NCBI RefSeq assembly: GCF_000524195.1
Contig: NW_020170390.1
Span: forward strand, 994,749 to 1,058,748
Source: Echinococcus granulosus
Lineage: Eukaryota > Platyhelminthes > Cestoda > Cyclophyllidea > Taeniidae
Direction of reading: 5' to 3'
DNA: 64,000 bases
Notes under the pieces: model-generated
What the model was told of the DNA's origin: nothing
The model's input: only the letters and a program-made list of their open reading frames with translations
Databases searched by the model: none
Position numbers and translations under genes: made by a program
Shown here: in pieces, positions 48,822 to 61,114 of the stretch
How positions within the stretch are numbered: the stretch's first letter is position 1
Layout of the letters: each line of letters opens with the position of its first letter

Positions 48822-51800
48822 TTACGCGTGGTAGGGGAGGCCGCAGTTGTGGCACAAGCAAACGTCGTTGTCATGGTAGAAGAGACGTTTACCCTTTCCA
48901 CAGACACAACATTTGCGATTTTCGCTTTTGCAGATCTAGAATATTTTTGAACAACAATAAATTAAATAACTGGACTGCCAAATGGCACAAGTTAGCACCT
49001 GGAATAGCACGATGCGTTGACGGTAAAAGAGTATTTTCTCAAGTCGCTTTACAGAATCTGCCTTTCAACCGTCCTTTTTGACAGAGAAGGCAACTCAACG
49101 GTCCAGTTTTATAGTAGATTTAAGTAGCTAACTAACTTAAGGCGATTCCCATTGAATGTTCACTCAATAAAGTCTTGTGTAACATATTTACTGCTTCCTT
49201 TCCACCTCTTGACTTGGCATTCCCTTTCATGATGGCCTATTCAGTGGACTACTGAAATTAAGTGATTTGAACAAAGGCAAGCCAATTCGGACATTTTAGA
49301 AATAAAGCCATTCTCGTCAACAATACGTATAAAAATTAGCAATTCGCTATTAATTTCCAACTTTACAGATATAATCCTATAAATGGTTACATATTATTAG
49401 ATTCGGATTTGATTATTTGCCTACAATGGGATTCCAAACCAATTTAGTTCAAGAGGTTCAGTTCACACGCCCCGCTCTAATGGATGGTCAATTCAATTTC
49501 AGGGGCGAATAGACACCACAAGTGATGGCGCCTCAAACAAGTAAATGTTCGAACTACCTGAATACGATGTTGAGGTATAAACATACCCTGCAGTTAGTAA
49601 TGTGGAATTCGAGGAAATGGACCATTCTCTCCAGTTTTTCGTAGAGTGAATTGTCGACAATTTGAATCACATCAACCATGCGCAGCAGCGACGCGCATTC
49701 AGTGAGGTGGGGAGCTCTTATGCCCTGAAGTGGCAACGTTAAATTGGAAATTGTAACATCAGGCAAAAGTAAATACGATATCCCAATCAAGGACTGGAGG
49801 CAATATGTGTAGTTGTTAGGACATAAGGGAACTAATATCAATGAGTAAAACTAGTGGAATTTCGACTGAAAAACTTCGTGCCAATCTGATATTACAATAA
49901 AATTATGTGACAGACGCATTTTTTATCAAGCCCTTTATTGTTCTTTTCTTTGAATAAATACACATACAATACAAGAATTTGCAAACGAAGATAAATATTA
50001 TTCAGTAATTTTGATTCATCATAGCACTTTGTAGCAAACCAGTCAATCACTGTGGCTGCACTCCCCAACCTTGAAGCGGTACGTCGTAATGCGGTACCTT
50101 TCACCTAATTTTATGCAAAAAATCTGGAAGAAGTTAAAGATGCGACTTTTCTCATCAAGAGAAAAGCGACTTTGATCAAACATGGAAGGTGGGATCGCGG
50201 TCCATTGCATTCAGCCCTTGATGAGTGAGCACCTTTCACCCAACTTACATCAACGAGTTCCCTAACAGTGTGAGCTAAAGGGCAGGCATGGAAGTAGTGG
50301 GACATGGCTTTGAACTTTTTCCTTATTTGAAGCACTTGGGCGGCCTGCACGTTTTCCTTGTACCACTCAGGAGGGACATGGAGGACAGCAGTATCCCATA
50401 GCACACGAAGCAGCAGATAGGCCGAACGCGATACCTGAACAAGGAAACGGCGTTGAAAGGGGAAGAAAGACTTGACGAGATAACTGCAACGTCTGCCCAC
50501 GAAGGACAGTGAAGGTCAAAATGTTGCAACCTCTACAAAGCATAAGCTTCTATTGAATCGTCTTTTCAGTCTAAATACGGAATCTTTAAATCTAATGCAG
50601 TTGTTATCTTCGCCACCAAAGATGGAACATATATGCATTTTAAACCTAATCAAATCCTTTATGTTTAAATTCAGGGAGCAGCAGCACTCCTCTGTCGGGG
50701 CCGCAGGTTCTGCTTCGAAGAGGTAAAGTATCCTGATCAGAAAAATTGAGCTTGTTTAGTAGATCCAGAGCATAACTGACTCAAGTGTGGTAAATGAATG
50801 GACGCTCCTAGCCTCTTCCACGAGAATGTCTTCTTCAACTTCGTTAGTGGCTTTCTTAATGCCACCCTATACAAGATCGTGCACTGTGCCCTTGGTACTA
50901 GTGGAGAAACTGGGGCTGCAGTACTTAGGATAGCACCCGAGGCTGAAAGCAAAAGTACTTTGTTGTGTATGAAGTCAGGAGGAAGGAAATTTTCATTAGT
51001 GAATTTTCGGTATTGTTTGTGGGATTCTGTGTTGACTAATTGGAAGCAATTATTCCAAATGGCAGTCCAGTTTTACAACAGCCTATCCTTGACGTAATTC
51101 TCTTTTTATGATGACATTCAAAACAAACATAAGAGTAAATCACAACTTGCGAAAAAAGCAAGGAGACAATCCAATTTACTAAAAACACAAAAAGAACGAG
51201 CTACGGGACACGAACTGTCACTAAACGAAACCACAGAGCAGATTTATTCAAAAGACTGTCCGACACAACACTGTAGCCTCGTTTTGCATTTCGTGGATGG
51301 TCGCAGATGGCACGCAGCTCAACTTGTGAACAAAGTTAGCACCTGGAGGCTTTTGCGCGCCTGTGACCCAAGCCAGCGTGGCGGCCTTGCCGATACCGAA
51401 GGCACCATCGGACTGACCGGCGATTATCCATACGTGAACAAGATACAAAATAAATTCACAAACGAGCTTACATGTGTAAAGCTTATGTTTATTTCTTATC
51501 ATTGCAAAAAGTGCTAACATGCAATTTGAATAGAAGCAAACAATCATAAGCGGTTTACATCAGGCAACTAAAAAGTTCTTGCGATTCTCGATACTAGTTC
51601 GCTGAAATGACTTGTTGTAATTTGAAGGGATTTGGGAGATACAATTGTTTGCATGAATTGTAGAGCTCCTTATTGCGTTAATTTATGATTGACCTCTTGT
51701 TTGGGATCCCCATATCATAATAAAGCAGGATTTGAACCTAACGTAATTGGCGATTGTCTGCTTCATGAACCGAATTCATCTAGGTCTTAAAGCTGGGAAG

Positions 51801-54800
51801 GCTTATTGTCAAGTTTGCATGGCATTTGGAGAATGTGCAGTGTGCGGTGACGGGACATACCATCAAACACGCTTTAAACAACTGGATTCCGCTTTTGAAT
51901 CGCTCACGCAAATCAAACGTTCAGGAGGATCTCTTGCTTTTGATAATGAAGAAATAGGTATCAACACTGCTTAAAGTAAATTAAGGCTAACGTGACAGGA
52001 ATAAAATTTCTTTAATCTCTTTTGACTAGCCAAGTCTTGACTGTTCAGCAAACGGATATGAGGTGTCACCAAATAACAGATAGCAAACAATTGGTGTCAA
52101 AGCTGTCAATTGTAGTTTCACTTTCCTCACCCAGTAAAAACGCGCAGTCAGGGAGGGACTGTTTGCTGACGGATGCAGGAAGAAGTGGTTTTTCGATTTC
52201 AACCTTCGGCTAACAGCCATATCGATGGATTAGCAATTCATTTCTACATGGCCATCCTCCTTTTGTATGTGTGCATGTGTAACAGACTACAGGCCCAATT
52301 ATTCGCTTTCATTCTCTTGTCTAAAGTCAAGCAATTGCGCCTGAGACATGCTCGACACCAGACAATTCGATCGTGCACAGCGAAACCTTCTGCTTTAAAA
52401 GTAGTCAAGACCACCCCTAGTCATCTAGGACAACGTACGACCCCATACCACCACAAAAACTTGCTCGTGATACGATTTGTACTTCCGTACTCCCCTGATG
52501 ACACTCCTCCAAGCGATTATCACCTTTCCTCCGTATTAAACCTTCGCACACGAAACCGAGAAGGATGCTGAGAGATGGATGTGCGGTAACAAAGGGGGTT
52601 GGCTAGGGCTCGGTGATTTGCCTCTGGAGGTAAAGATGTGATTCGCAAGCTTGTATTTCGGTGGATGCTAAGGTGTAGGTCGTAAAGGTGATTATTTCAA
52701 AGGCAATTTTTAACTATTTAGCATAATTAATCGAAAACTCGCAATATTATAAACACGACCTTTTGTAAAAGAGTGCACATTTGCAAAAGAAGGCTCGAAA
52801 ACAAGTTTATATAACAGTTCAGGACAATGATCATAATAATCTAAGCTGAGCGCCCAAACCATTTCATCAAGTACCATCCTTAAACCGTATTCTGTCCTGA
52901 TACCTCATGCCTATCCGTGCATTTATACTTAATTTTTTTGATTCAGACACGTAGGACTGAGGCAACTTTACACATCGGAAAGTTATCGAGATGCAATTTC
53001 CATAGGCAATATCTACGTTTTTAATTAGAAGAGGAAATTCCCTTAATTTGTTCTGGAAGTTGGTTCTTTTTAATGGAAAATAAAGCATATTAAGATATCA
53101 AAGGGGTTTGTGCAGTCGACAAACGAAGCGTCCACAAACTTATCTCACATCCCAAATCATCGTGACTTTTGCGGTGAAGGGAGCATGTCATTCCATTGCC
53201 AATTAGACTACTCAGGCATATAAAACTTTAATTTCTGGATTAGCCTACAACTCTTAAGAATCGTAATGGCCGTCGCATTGAATATATGCGAAATAGATAT
53301 GAGGATTTGGAGATACCAAGACGTGGTGTTTGGAACAAATAAGAGGAGAAAGCGGTGGGTGATAAGTAAAAACTTGCAGGGTGTTTCGCATAGTCGTTGA
53401 GGAGCAGCATGTTAGCCGGGATGTACCACTCATCGCCCCAGTGGCAACGCTCACAGTAGCGCTTCTTCGTGAAATGGCAGACGAGCACCTTCTTGGCGCA
53501 TTCCTGCACCTGTGCTCCCGCTCCATTCGATTTGCCGTGTAAAAGGGTTCGCAGCCCCTGGCGCAGGCGCTTGATCGGCTTGGCGGCTGCGGGGTGGGCG
53601 GTGGCCTCAACTTTCGCCTGCTCCATCTCCAACTCGGACTTCGCCGTCTGGCCACAGGAGTACCCCATCTCAGCAATTAGCACACGACCGCACTCCGCGC
53701 ATGTATTCGACTGTCCGCTCAAAGATCCGCCCAAGTAGACGTCCTCCAAGTCGATAATGAAATGCACCAGTTTCTTGGGCGCTGCCTTACCTGATGGGCA
53801 TGGCAAGGGCAGATATTTTGCTAGTCTTATCTTTGCCAATTTGTGTAGATGTCACTTAATGGAGGCTTTTTGTCTTTTCACACTGGCTAATAGGCAATGA
53901 CTAAACCATTCTGTATGAAAGCTAAGCCTTAATATTCCCTTGAATTATAATTTAATGTTACAATTTCCTGCCTGCTATCAGCCATCTACTTCTGTTAGAG
54001 ATCACTTTGAACAAGGGCAGGTATTTATGACTATCGCAAAAGATAAGCCATCTTTTCTAATACGTCATTTTACCATCAGTCCTGGGGAAATATTTCCGAT
54101 ATTAAGGTTTTGGGTCTGATTAGCGTTGGTTGGTTTTAATACTTTAATTGTTTGTTTAGCTCATCGGTTCAATTAACGCAGGTACTGAGGGCCTTGCCAT
54201 TGTACCTCCACCGGGTGGCCTGGCCTTTGGGGCATGATAGTAGTCCCAAGTTCTTTTTTACTTTGGTGATACATTAATCTGCCCTGGTACTATGCCTTTA
54301 ATCATCTTCAGGGAAGTAGCGGGTTGCAGAACTTGCATGAAATAGCCATTTATCATACCTTAACAAACAAACTCAGCTTAGAAGGATTTGTCAACTCCTC
54401 TAAGTCAGGTGGCTTTGATTTATAAGGCTCGCATGAGAAGATATAAGTGCTCAGATCAAACTTCTAATGGCACAATAAAAAGTTATATCTTGTAAGGTAC
54501 TGATGTTTAATACACCTCTGTAGGAAATTTACGCAATAAACAAGGGAGCATGATGACTTTTAACCCTTACCTTCTCCCCAGCCAAGTATTCCAAGCTCGA
54601 CGGAGGGACACTTCCGTTTCAGCTTACTCAGGCAGCGATTAGAAGCGTGACAGACGACGGGACAATGCCTGCAGTAAAGGTACTTCGTCAAGTGGACATT
54701 CTGGCGACAGGCTTCGCAGGCACCCCAGTACTTCGTGGAGGAGGCAGGGATCATCAAGTGTCCGCTTGACAATCGCTCCCCCTCGCCCTTAGGATGCTTG

Positions 54801-55117
54801 TTGCGCCCGCTGTGGGTGACAGAGTGGCGCATTAGATCGACAGCTGACTTGACTAGTCGCAGGCCTCCTGGCCTTTCCACCACTCTCTCGTCCTTCTTCT
54901 TCTTCCTCTTCGGCACTCCATCAAGGTCGCCGTGATGGGACACAGAGGGGCTTGCCTTCACCACGGGATGATGGTGGTGCAGATAATACCTGCTTTCCGC
55001 CTGCAGCTGGACCGCATCGGACAACTCTGGTTCACTGTCAGGATCGTTTCCATTGGGCCAGCCGAAGCATGCACCATTAACCCAGGTGGTTTGAACTGCT
55101 TGCAGTGAGTCCGACAT
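48822..55117 (-). CDS. DEF8-like protein (C1-type and Rubicon-homology zinc domains)
   Basis: Homologue of DEF8 (differentially expressed in FDCP 8), related to PLEKHM1 and Rubicon, which act on Rab7 and late endosome/lysosome traffic. Exons: 54571-55117, 53378-53790, 50249-50434, 49587-49724, 48826-48935, plus an uncertain terminal piece. The frame is continuous (at least 464 residues). A C1-like zinc domain lies at about 130-172 (CEACRQNVH...YCRHC...CLSKLKRKC). The Rubicon-homology domain starts with CAEC (Cys213, Cys216) and continues with YCERCHW...WYIPANML, SRSAYLLLRVLW, and a C-terminal cysteine cluster (CCVCGKGKRLF...CLCHNC). The second intron probably uses a GC donor (CCT|GCAAGT). After PYHA either a TAA at 48822-48824 ends the protein or the donor GTAAGT at 48825 leads to a short further exon; DEF8 proteins normally carry more cysteines here. 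The start at 55117 is chosen over the upstream ATG at 55192 without strong evidence. Confidence 0.82.
50922..50998 (+). CDS. possible upstream exon of the CRIPT-like gene
   Basis: Between an acceptor GGCTGCAG and a donor GTGAAT this 77-nt frame reads LRIAPEAES...MKSGGRKFSL. CRIPT proteins have a segment with the same spacing from an I-x-P to SGGRK. The identity is low and the match could be fortuitous. The exon for the middle CxxC (CRIC...VHQ) was not found between here and 51784. Confidence 0.22.
51784..51974 (+). CDS. CRIPT-like C-terminal exon, nested in the DEF8 intron
   Basis: After an acceptor CATCTAG the frame reads LKAGKAYCQVCMAF, then GECAVCGDG, then HQTRFKQ. It resembles the C-terminus of CRIPT (cysteine-rich PDZ-binding protein, YCQGC...CAMCG...YKQ), which in other animals binds PSD-95 PDZ3 and also occurs in the minor spliceosome. 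Two CxxC pairs are present, with the inter-pair spacer one residue shorter than human. The exon runs to a TAA at 51972-51974, and AATAAA follows at 52000. The protein tail is about 27 residues longer than mammalian CRIPT. The gene lies within the 2.9-kb second intron of the DEF8-like gene, on the opposite strand. The start and the first exon are not established. Confidence 0.45.
52000..52005 (+). terminator. polyadenylation signal AATAAA
   Basis: Canonical hexamer 25 nt after the stop codon of the CRIPT-like exon on the same strand, which supports that exon being terminal. Confidence 0.5.
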
Positions 55118-56586
55118 CCTATAGCAGACTATTGTCAAAGCCAGCCGAGTTTGTGAGATAGTCAATGTGTATATATAACCGCAACTGTTCATTGTAATAG
55201 GTCACCTTAAACTACACAAAGCTGATAGGTTGCGGATGCTGACCCATTCTCACCGCACGTGTGAGTGCACGCGTGCTACCAATCTGTCCCAATTGCAAAC
55301 CATGACCCCGATGTTTTATAGCTTCCACGAGGAGAAAGCATGACGAGGGTGGCACGACACGTTCCTCGTGGGTATACCAACACTGCAATAGATTTCGACA
55401 TTGATATATAACAAGTAGAATGGTACACATTATGAAACAAATGTATGACGTTCTGGTACTCTCCGTATAATTTGTTGTAGTAATTGGACACTTTGTTTCT
55501 CTATGTGGTTAACCGTGTGGACTATACAGTCTATGCTGGTTGAATTTCCACTCTGCAGCATGGCCATTGGGTTGTGCTGATGGCCTCCTACCTCTTCCTT
55601 TCGGTAGTTGCATATAGTCTGGCACTCTACTTGGGCTTACCATAACTTTAAGGAAGACTCCTAGGCCACATTAATATTTAGCCTTTAATACCCAGACCAC
55701 CTGAGATAGTAAACATAGGGTGTATTTCATTAAAAAAGCTTTGTATTAAACCTACCGCAAAAACCACTTCTTAAAAACTAATATTCGTTTATTTTAACAG
55801 AAACATTTCGGTAACTTGTTTTCGTCGCTCAAAAGTGACTGGGTTAGTCACGAAAATGAGAAAAAAAAAGTTAGTACAGTGCACAAAAGGGATTCAAGTT
55901 AATCAGGTGTCATTTACATAGCCATAGCATTTGTATTACATCCGATCACACACCCAAAATTTCCGCTCTCATGATCAATCCGTACTTCTGCTGAGTGTAT
56001 TTAGGAGAAGAGTCCGAGCTCAAAATGTATGTTTACTTTTCAGGCTTTTCAGCCTCCGCACGTTCTAACACCAACATGATAAAATGTTTACCTAATCATG
56101 CTCACAGACTCCCAGCTCTTCCGTACACTAGAAAATAACCCCCCTTTGTAATTGTGCACACCATTACCTTATCAGGGATGACTCGAGGCACCACAAAAGT
56201 AATTCGAACGCCAACACGACAATTACCTCATGATCAAGTGATGTGATCGAGGTAGAAGTAAAATCATTCATTTGACTAGCGTCCCACCCAGTTTCTCAGC
56301 TACCGCAGAAGCCCTCACAAACACCCCACTTCATTACATACATCATAAAAAGTAAACAAAAAGAGATGTAGAAACACGAATATCTTACAAGCATGCTTTA
56401 AACAAAATAATAGTTAGGAAGTAGTATCATAAAAGTGAGGGCTTTAAAAACTCCTAAATAAATCATTGCTGTAAGTGATGCCAAATTCCATTCTCTCACT
56501 TTTCAATTCTGCTGCAATATTGGGCGAACATATTAACTGTTTTTTATTCCGAATCAACATAATTGTGCAATTTTTCCTAATAAGAG
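55118..56586. other. intergenic, 5' of the DEF8-like gene
   Basis: Presumably contains the DEF8 promoter (minus strand). No coding exon is recognised; ORFs of up to 72 codons at 55212-55491 overlap and look random. Confidence 0.5.
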
Positions 56587-57513
56587 TCAGGGATGGGTGA
56601 AAAGCGACTCGAGGTAGGCGATTAACTTGCGCATGCAAAACTTCTCCCGTTTGTTTAGCTCTTCCCACGGGCCACTTAAAGCTCCGCTGGGAAGAATGGC
56701 CTCTGGGCCGCACTAGTGACCCCCAGCCCTTCTCTACTTCGGCAACACATATTCCGCCCTTGTCTTATGACCTCTTTCGACTTCAGAGTTTAAAAGTAAT
56801 TGAACGTCAACGTTTAAATATTGCATATGTCTTTACTGGAGGATGGACTTTAATGCTTGACCACGTGCACCTCCGAACTTTTTCCCGTATTAGCATCTTG
56901 TCTTTCACACACCACTACAAGCCGATGCACATCTAGTCAATCTATTACAACGTTTACTTTCCAAAATTGGCAAACAAGAACCTGAAGAATAAGGGCACCC
57001 CTACAATGCGAGATATATAACCCTAATAGTAAAGAGAGAAAAAAGACCAGGTTTCTGAGTAGGTTGCAGAGAGTAACAAGGAAACTAACATAGTGGTTAT
57101 GCGCAGTCTCACACCTAACGAAATGGGATTTGACTTGGCGAACCGGTGTGCGGGTGGCAGTGGCACCTGGTGGTGAAAATAATGCTTTCATTAATTTTGT
57201 GACAACAAGTAAAATGCACCTTAAGAAGTTCCGCACTGACCTACTAATGGTAATTTAGTATTACAATTCACTTTGTCCCTTCAGTTTCAAGCTAATTGAT
57301 ACCTTGAGGAGAAATTAACTACATGTTTTGATACAGACAAGAAAGTATCATGATCACTAAATAATGGTATTTAAAGAGATAGTTTAACCATTCACAAGGT
57401 GAAAAAAATGAAACAGCCTGCTGCACCATTTCCAACACTCTACGAACCATCGAGTCCGTGAAGAACATCTCTACAGTATGTTTTGTAAACAGCGGTAAAA
57501 CAATTTCTGCCAT
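56587..57513 (-). CDS. unidentified small 3-exon gene candidate
   Basis: Not recognised. A frame from ATG 57513 to 57396 (MAEIVLPLFTKHTVEMFF...), a 47-nt piece 57120-57166 and a final exon 56587-56712 ending in TGA join in frame through GT-AG junctions to about 96 residues. The last exon (LSGPWEELNKREKFCMRKLI...) has the amphipathic, charged composition of real protein, and its acceptor gives an in-phase start. The first donor (T|GTGAATGG) and second donor (C|GTTAGG) are weak, so the upstream parts are doubtful. Confidence 0.28.
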
Positions 57514-59589
57514 GTTACTATGCCTTTCTTTCGACTCCTAGAAAGACACAGGGCACCATGTTAATGACAGCAAAAGCGAATTCCTTTAAAGGGATAGAAG
57601 GACATGTGCCACTGATGGGAGGATATATGGAGACTCCTAAAAGAGGGGTTGAAAATGGTATTTGTCTTCGGCAGCTAACTCAGTCCCCTTGTTATGTGGG
57701 AATTCTATTAACAACCAAAGCGACACCACCAGTGAGCCACCTGCAAAAGCTTACTACAGAGCTGTCTGCGGTATCTGGCTGAAGGTGCCAATTATGTGAA
57801 CAAGCGACATCTCCATCACCTCCCCAGCAGCTAGATAAAACCCAGCTAGACATCTTGCTGGACGGCACTAAAGTGAGGACAGGGTGACAAGCACGTGTTG
57901 ACATGAAACATTATCCCCATGCAATTTGCAAACCTCCTCTTTCATCAAACGATTCTCGTTTTAGGCTGGTGTTCATGCGACAAGCCAAGGGATTACGAAA
58001 TGGCCTCTTCTTGGTTAATCGTCATCACCATCATTATTGTTATCATCCAGTCTCCAAGAGTACGAGGACAGTGCGTTTCCCTCTCCCGAATGCAGTTCTC
58101 TGATAGAACGAAACACCAGATGCAGTGGCACTGAAAAGGGGATTAGTGACGTTGGCAACAAATGTCTCATCAGTTGCATGTAAATCCGAAGATTGGCACT
58201 AGTGGTTCGTGGTGTTAGCTTTAAGTATCGACTACGTTGTGATGGCCAATGCGGGAAGTAGAACAATGGGACTGGAGGGAGACGACATTTGGACGAAGAA
58301 CTTGACTTCTTAATGCTTTGGTAGATTGTCTAGCTTTGCGGTTGATTGCGCGGGCACTTAGGCCTGTACAAATTGTACTTCCACTCGACGACCTGACCTC
58401 CGGGTCCTTCCAGTATCCTCACCTCTTCTGTACGTCAGTTCTGCGTTTCCTCTCCTACTACTATGGCTTCTTACCACTTCAGGAAAGACCTGATGCGTTA
58501 CAGCGGAAGGCAGTTTATGCAATCACCTATGGTTTTTCACCACAACGTCTGCGCTTACAACTCAATGTCAGGGTTGTTATCTGTCCTTGTTAGATCCTCC
58601 CCACATGCTGCCGTAAGTGGTGACATCAGGGCCACCCAATATACAGATTCAACCGATTGCCGGCATTAGCTCCCAAGTACAGTAATATTTTTATGGTGTA
58701 AAACCATATGGATTCATATATTTAGGTGAATTTAATATCTCTACCAATCGACCATATCGTTTTCAAACAAATAAATAAATATCTTTAAGAGACAAGTGGC
58801 GGTGCCTTCTAAAATCAAGCTTATCATTTTAGGATAGAGTATGTGCTCAATTTTGGGATCTGTGCCGTGTAAAGTGAATTACTTTGTGAATAAATGGGTC
58901 TATATTGACTTAAAAATGTAATTTGGCGACGTCAACTAATAATGTTGGAAGCACAGTAGCAGAATTTTTGCTAGAGTAGAAATGCTTCCAAAAGTAAATG
59001 TGCGAAATGAACTCAAATGGCAAGCGCGACAATGCATTTTTAGATATTTCAAGGCCTATTATTCACTGAGGCACACTTTTTAAAGATTGTAATTCTATTT
59101 TAGTCTTTGTCACATTGTACCGCAAAAAAGCTGCCACTCTTATTTAGGTGGTGAAGTAAGTCTTAGGTGCCAAACATTACCTTACACACCCCCTTCACGG
59201 CTTCATGGTAAACTAGATCGCGCTCTTTTATGAAATGGGTCAACTGTCAAACGCGCACTGGGCATGATCGAAAAGTAAAACTACGCTTACATACTTGAGG
59301 CTGGAATAGGCTATGTTGACTATGTTAGTCTTAAAATTTAACCAGAGTCATATTTTTCTATTTGTGTTCAGACAATAAACATGCGAGATTATTCTAGTCA
59401 TTGCCGGTAGCATTAATGTGTTAATAATTGCAAACGTGGGTAAAAGGGAAAGAAAAATTCTTTAGTGAATGCATACTTTCGAGTGTCTTCACAGCCTCGA
59501 GGTTAGTTGGTTAAAACTACTTTCATATGCTTTGTCATCAAGCCCTTTATGTGAAAAATCTTCAATCCGGTCATTTGATTGCTGGCTAG
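57514..59589. other. intergenic
   Basis: No supported gene. ORFs of 60-91 codons (57558-57782, 58015-58266, 58318-58593) occur on both strands and have no recognisable domains. Confidence 0.5.
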
Positions 59590-59754
59590 GCACAATTTGA
59601 ACGAGTGATTCGAGCATCTGATGAATTAATGATTGGAATGGCAAAACAGATCCAAGATATCGCGATTCGCAAAAATCCGCTTATTCACCGATACATTCCC
59701 ATTGCATGGGATGTATTTGTCGCACAAGACTGTATGCATGTATGCATACAAATG
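59590..59754 (+). CDS. unidentified exon candidate
   Basis: Between an acceptor GGCTAG and a donor ATG|GTAGGC lies a 165-nt frame, exactly 55 codons (phase 0 to 0). It reads AQFERVIRASDELM, then GMAKQIQDIAIRKNPLIHRY, then IPIAWDVFVAQD. The composition (mixed charged and aliphatic, few Ser/Thr/Cys runs) is protein-like and unlike the random ORFs around it. No family is recognised and no partner exon was found. Confidence 0.3.
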
Positions 59755-60218
59755 GTAGGCTTAGCACTGCTGTGTGACATGAGATGCGTATAGCGAGACC
59801 AGCACCAATGCGACGAAGACCCTTCAGAGTAGTTATTCCATTCAACAAACTCAAAACACTTCACAAAAGTAAAACCAAGACCATGGCTGCAAGCAGATGT
59901 TGACCCAACTGGTGTGTAGCGTTGGTCACTGCTCCTATCGCCTTACTGAAATAAGAGGTGTGCACCAGGGGTGTGTAAAAACCCACCTTGTCGAGTAAAA
60001 CATCCCTACTGCTAAACGAAGGTAATGCTGTGGGTTATTAATTATTGCAGCGTTTATACGTATTCATTGAGTTAATGGCGTACAACGTAATTTACAGAAA
60101 ATTCCTCCTTTACACCCAATGGAACTCTTTTTTGAGTTTTTCTAACTTAACCATCAGCAGTACGGTTTGCGTCCCAGTGGTGGAAATATTTTCTTCTGTT
60201 ATGTGTGTGGCTCTTTGA

Positions 60219-60345
60219 GACCTACTTGAAGGCGAAAGAAGGCATTCTAAAGGGCGGGGTGTGTAATGCCGAAATGAAGAAGGCCGGCGGATGGGGTGGC
60301 ACTGGAGCGACCTGGAAATCATGCCGCCCGGCAGAAGTACGAAAG
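60219..60345 (+). repeat. diverged direct repeat, copy 1
   Basis: CCTACTTGAAGGCGAAAGAA and the GG-rich sequence after it recur in diverged form at about 60709-60830 in the same orientation. No coding capacity is evident. It could be part of an uncharacterised interspersed repeat. Confidence 0.4.
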
Positions 60346-60708
60346 ACGAGCCTTAAGTACCTGCCAAGCCAAAACAAAGTGGTAAACGAGTAAGCAAGTC
60401 ATTACAAAGCCACCTCGCCTTTTGATTATCGTCACAGCCGATACCCTTGGCCTACATCCCCCACCCTTTGCGACTATAACAACGTAGTCAGTGCTGTAAG
60501 AAAAGCATCCACCAACCGATCGTGACAGCCTTCAATTGTGTCTGACTGCAATTACACTGGTCCTTTCGACAGTTTCACAGTGAAGGAGGCATCGCCTGTT
60601 AGCTGGATTGACATCTCCATACGCTTAAGGTGAGCAGCTCCGTGATGAAACTTTTGCAGAGGGGTTTGGTTCGGGTTCACTTTTAGCTGCCACCAATGTA
60701 TCGCTCGA

Positions 60709-60830
60709 GTCCTACTTGAAGTCGAAGGCAGGCATGATACTACGGCAGAATGTGTACTGTCAACATACAGTAGGGCTTGGGGGGCTGCTGACATGGCTCA
60801 GAGGCTGGGCCACCTGGCGGAACCCTAAGT
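60709..60830 (+). repeat. diverged direct repeat, copy 2
   Basis: CCTACTTGAAGTCGAAGGCA corresponds to copy 1 at 60221. Both are followed by a short AT-richer piece and then a G-rich segment containing GGGCCACCTGG- or GAGCGACCTGG-like sequence. Confidence 0.4.
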
Positions 60831-61114
60831 TGCCCCTTACCAAAGCCTAGAGTTAAGCGAACAATCAGCATATTACTTCTGGTCAGGCTTTGTGGGTTCG
60901 AGATCCTGTTTGTTAAAGCCTTGTAATGTCGTACAGCTAGATTGTTGCTAACTTTCAACTGCAAATCATAGTATGGCAATGATTTAATTTAAATGTCTCT
61001 TTCAATAGGTGGGTTTGATAAATATTTGTCGCCTTTAATAGGAGATTTATGCGACTTATGTAATTATGTACTTATTAGTTCCGACCGCGTTGTTTTTGTT
61101 TATTAAAATACGCG

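Noticed and set aside
51248..51547. 99-codon minus-strand ORF overlapping the DEF8 intron, suspected DEF8 exon
   Set aside because: It contains no DEF8-like block, and the neighbouring exons 53378-53790 and 50249-50434 already join in frame without it.
55828..55855. Short perfect hairpin GTGACT-GGGTT-AGTCAC
   Set aside because: A 6-bp stem is expected by chance many times in 64 kb and nothing nearby gives it a role.
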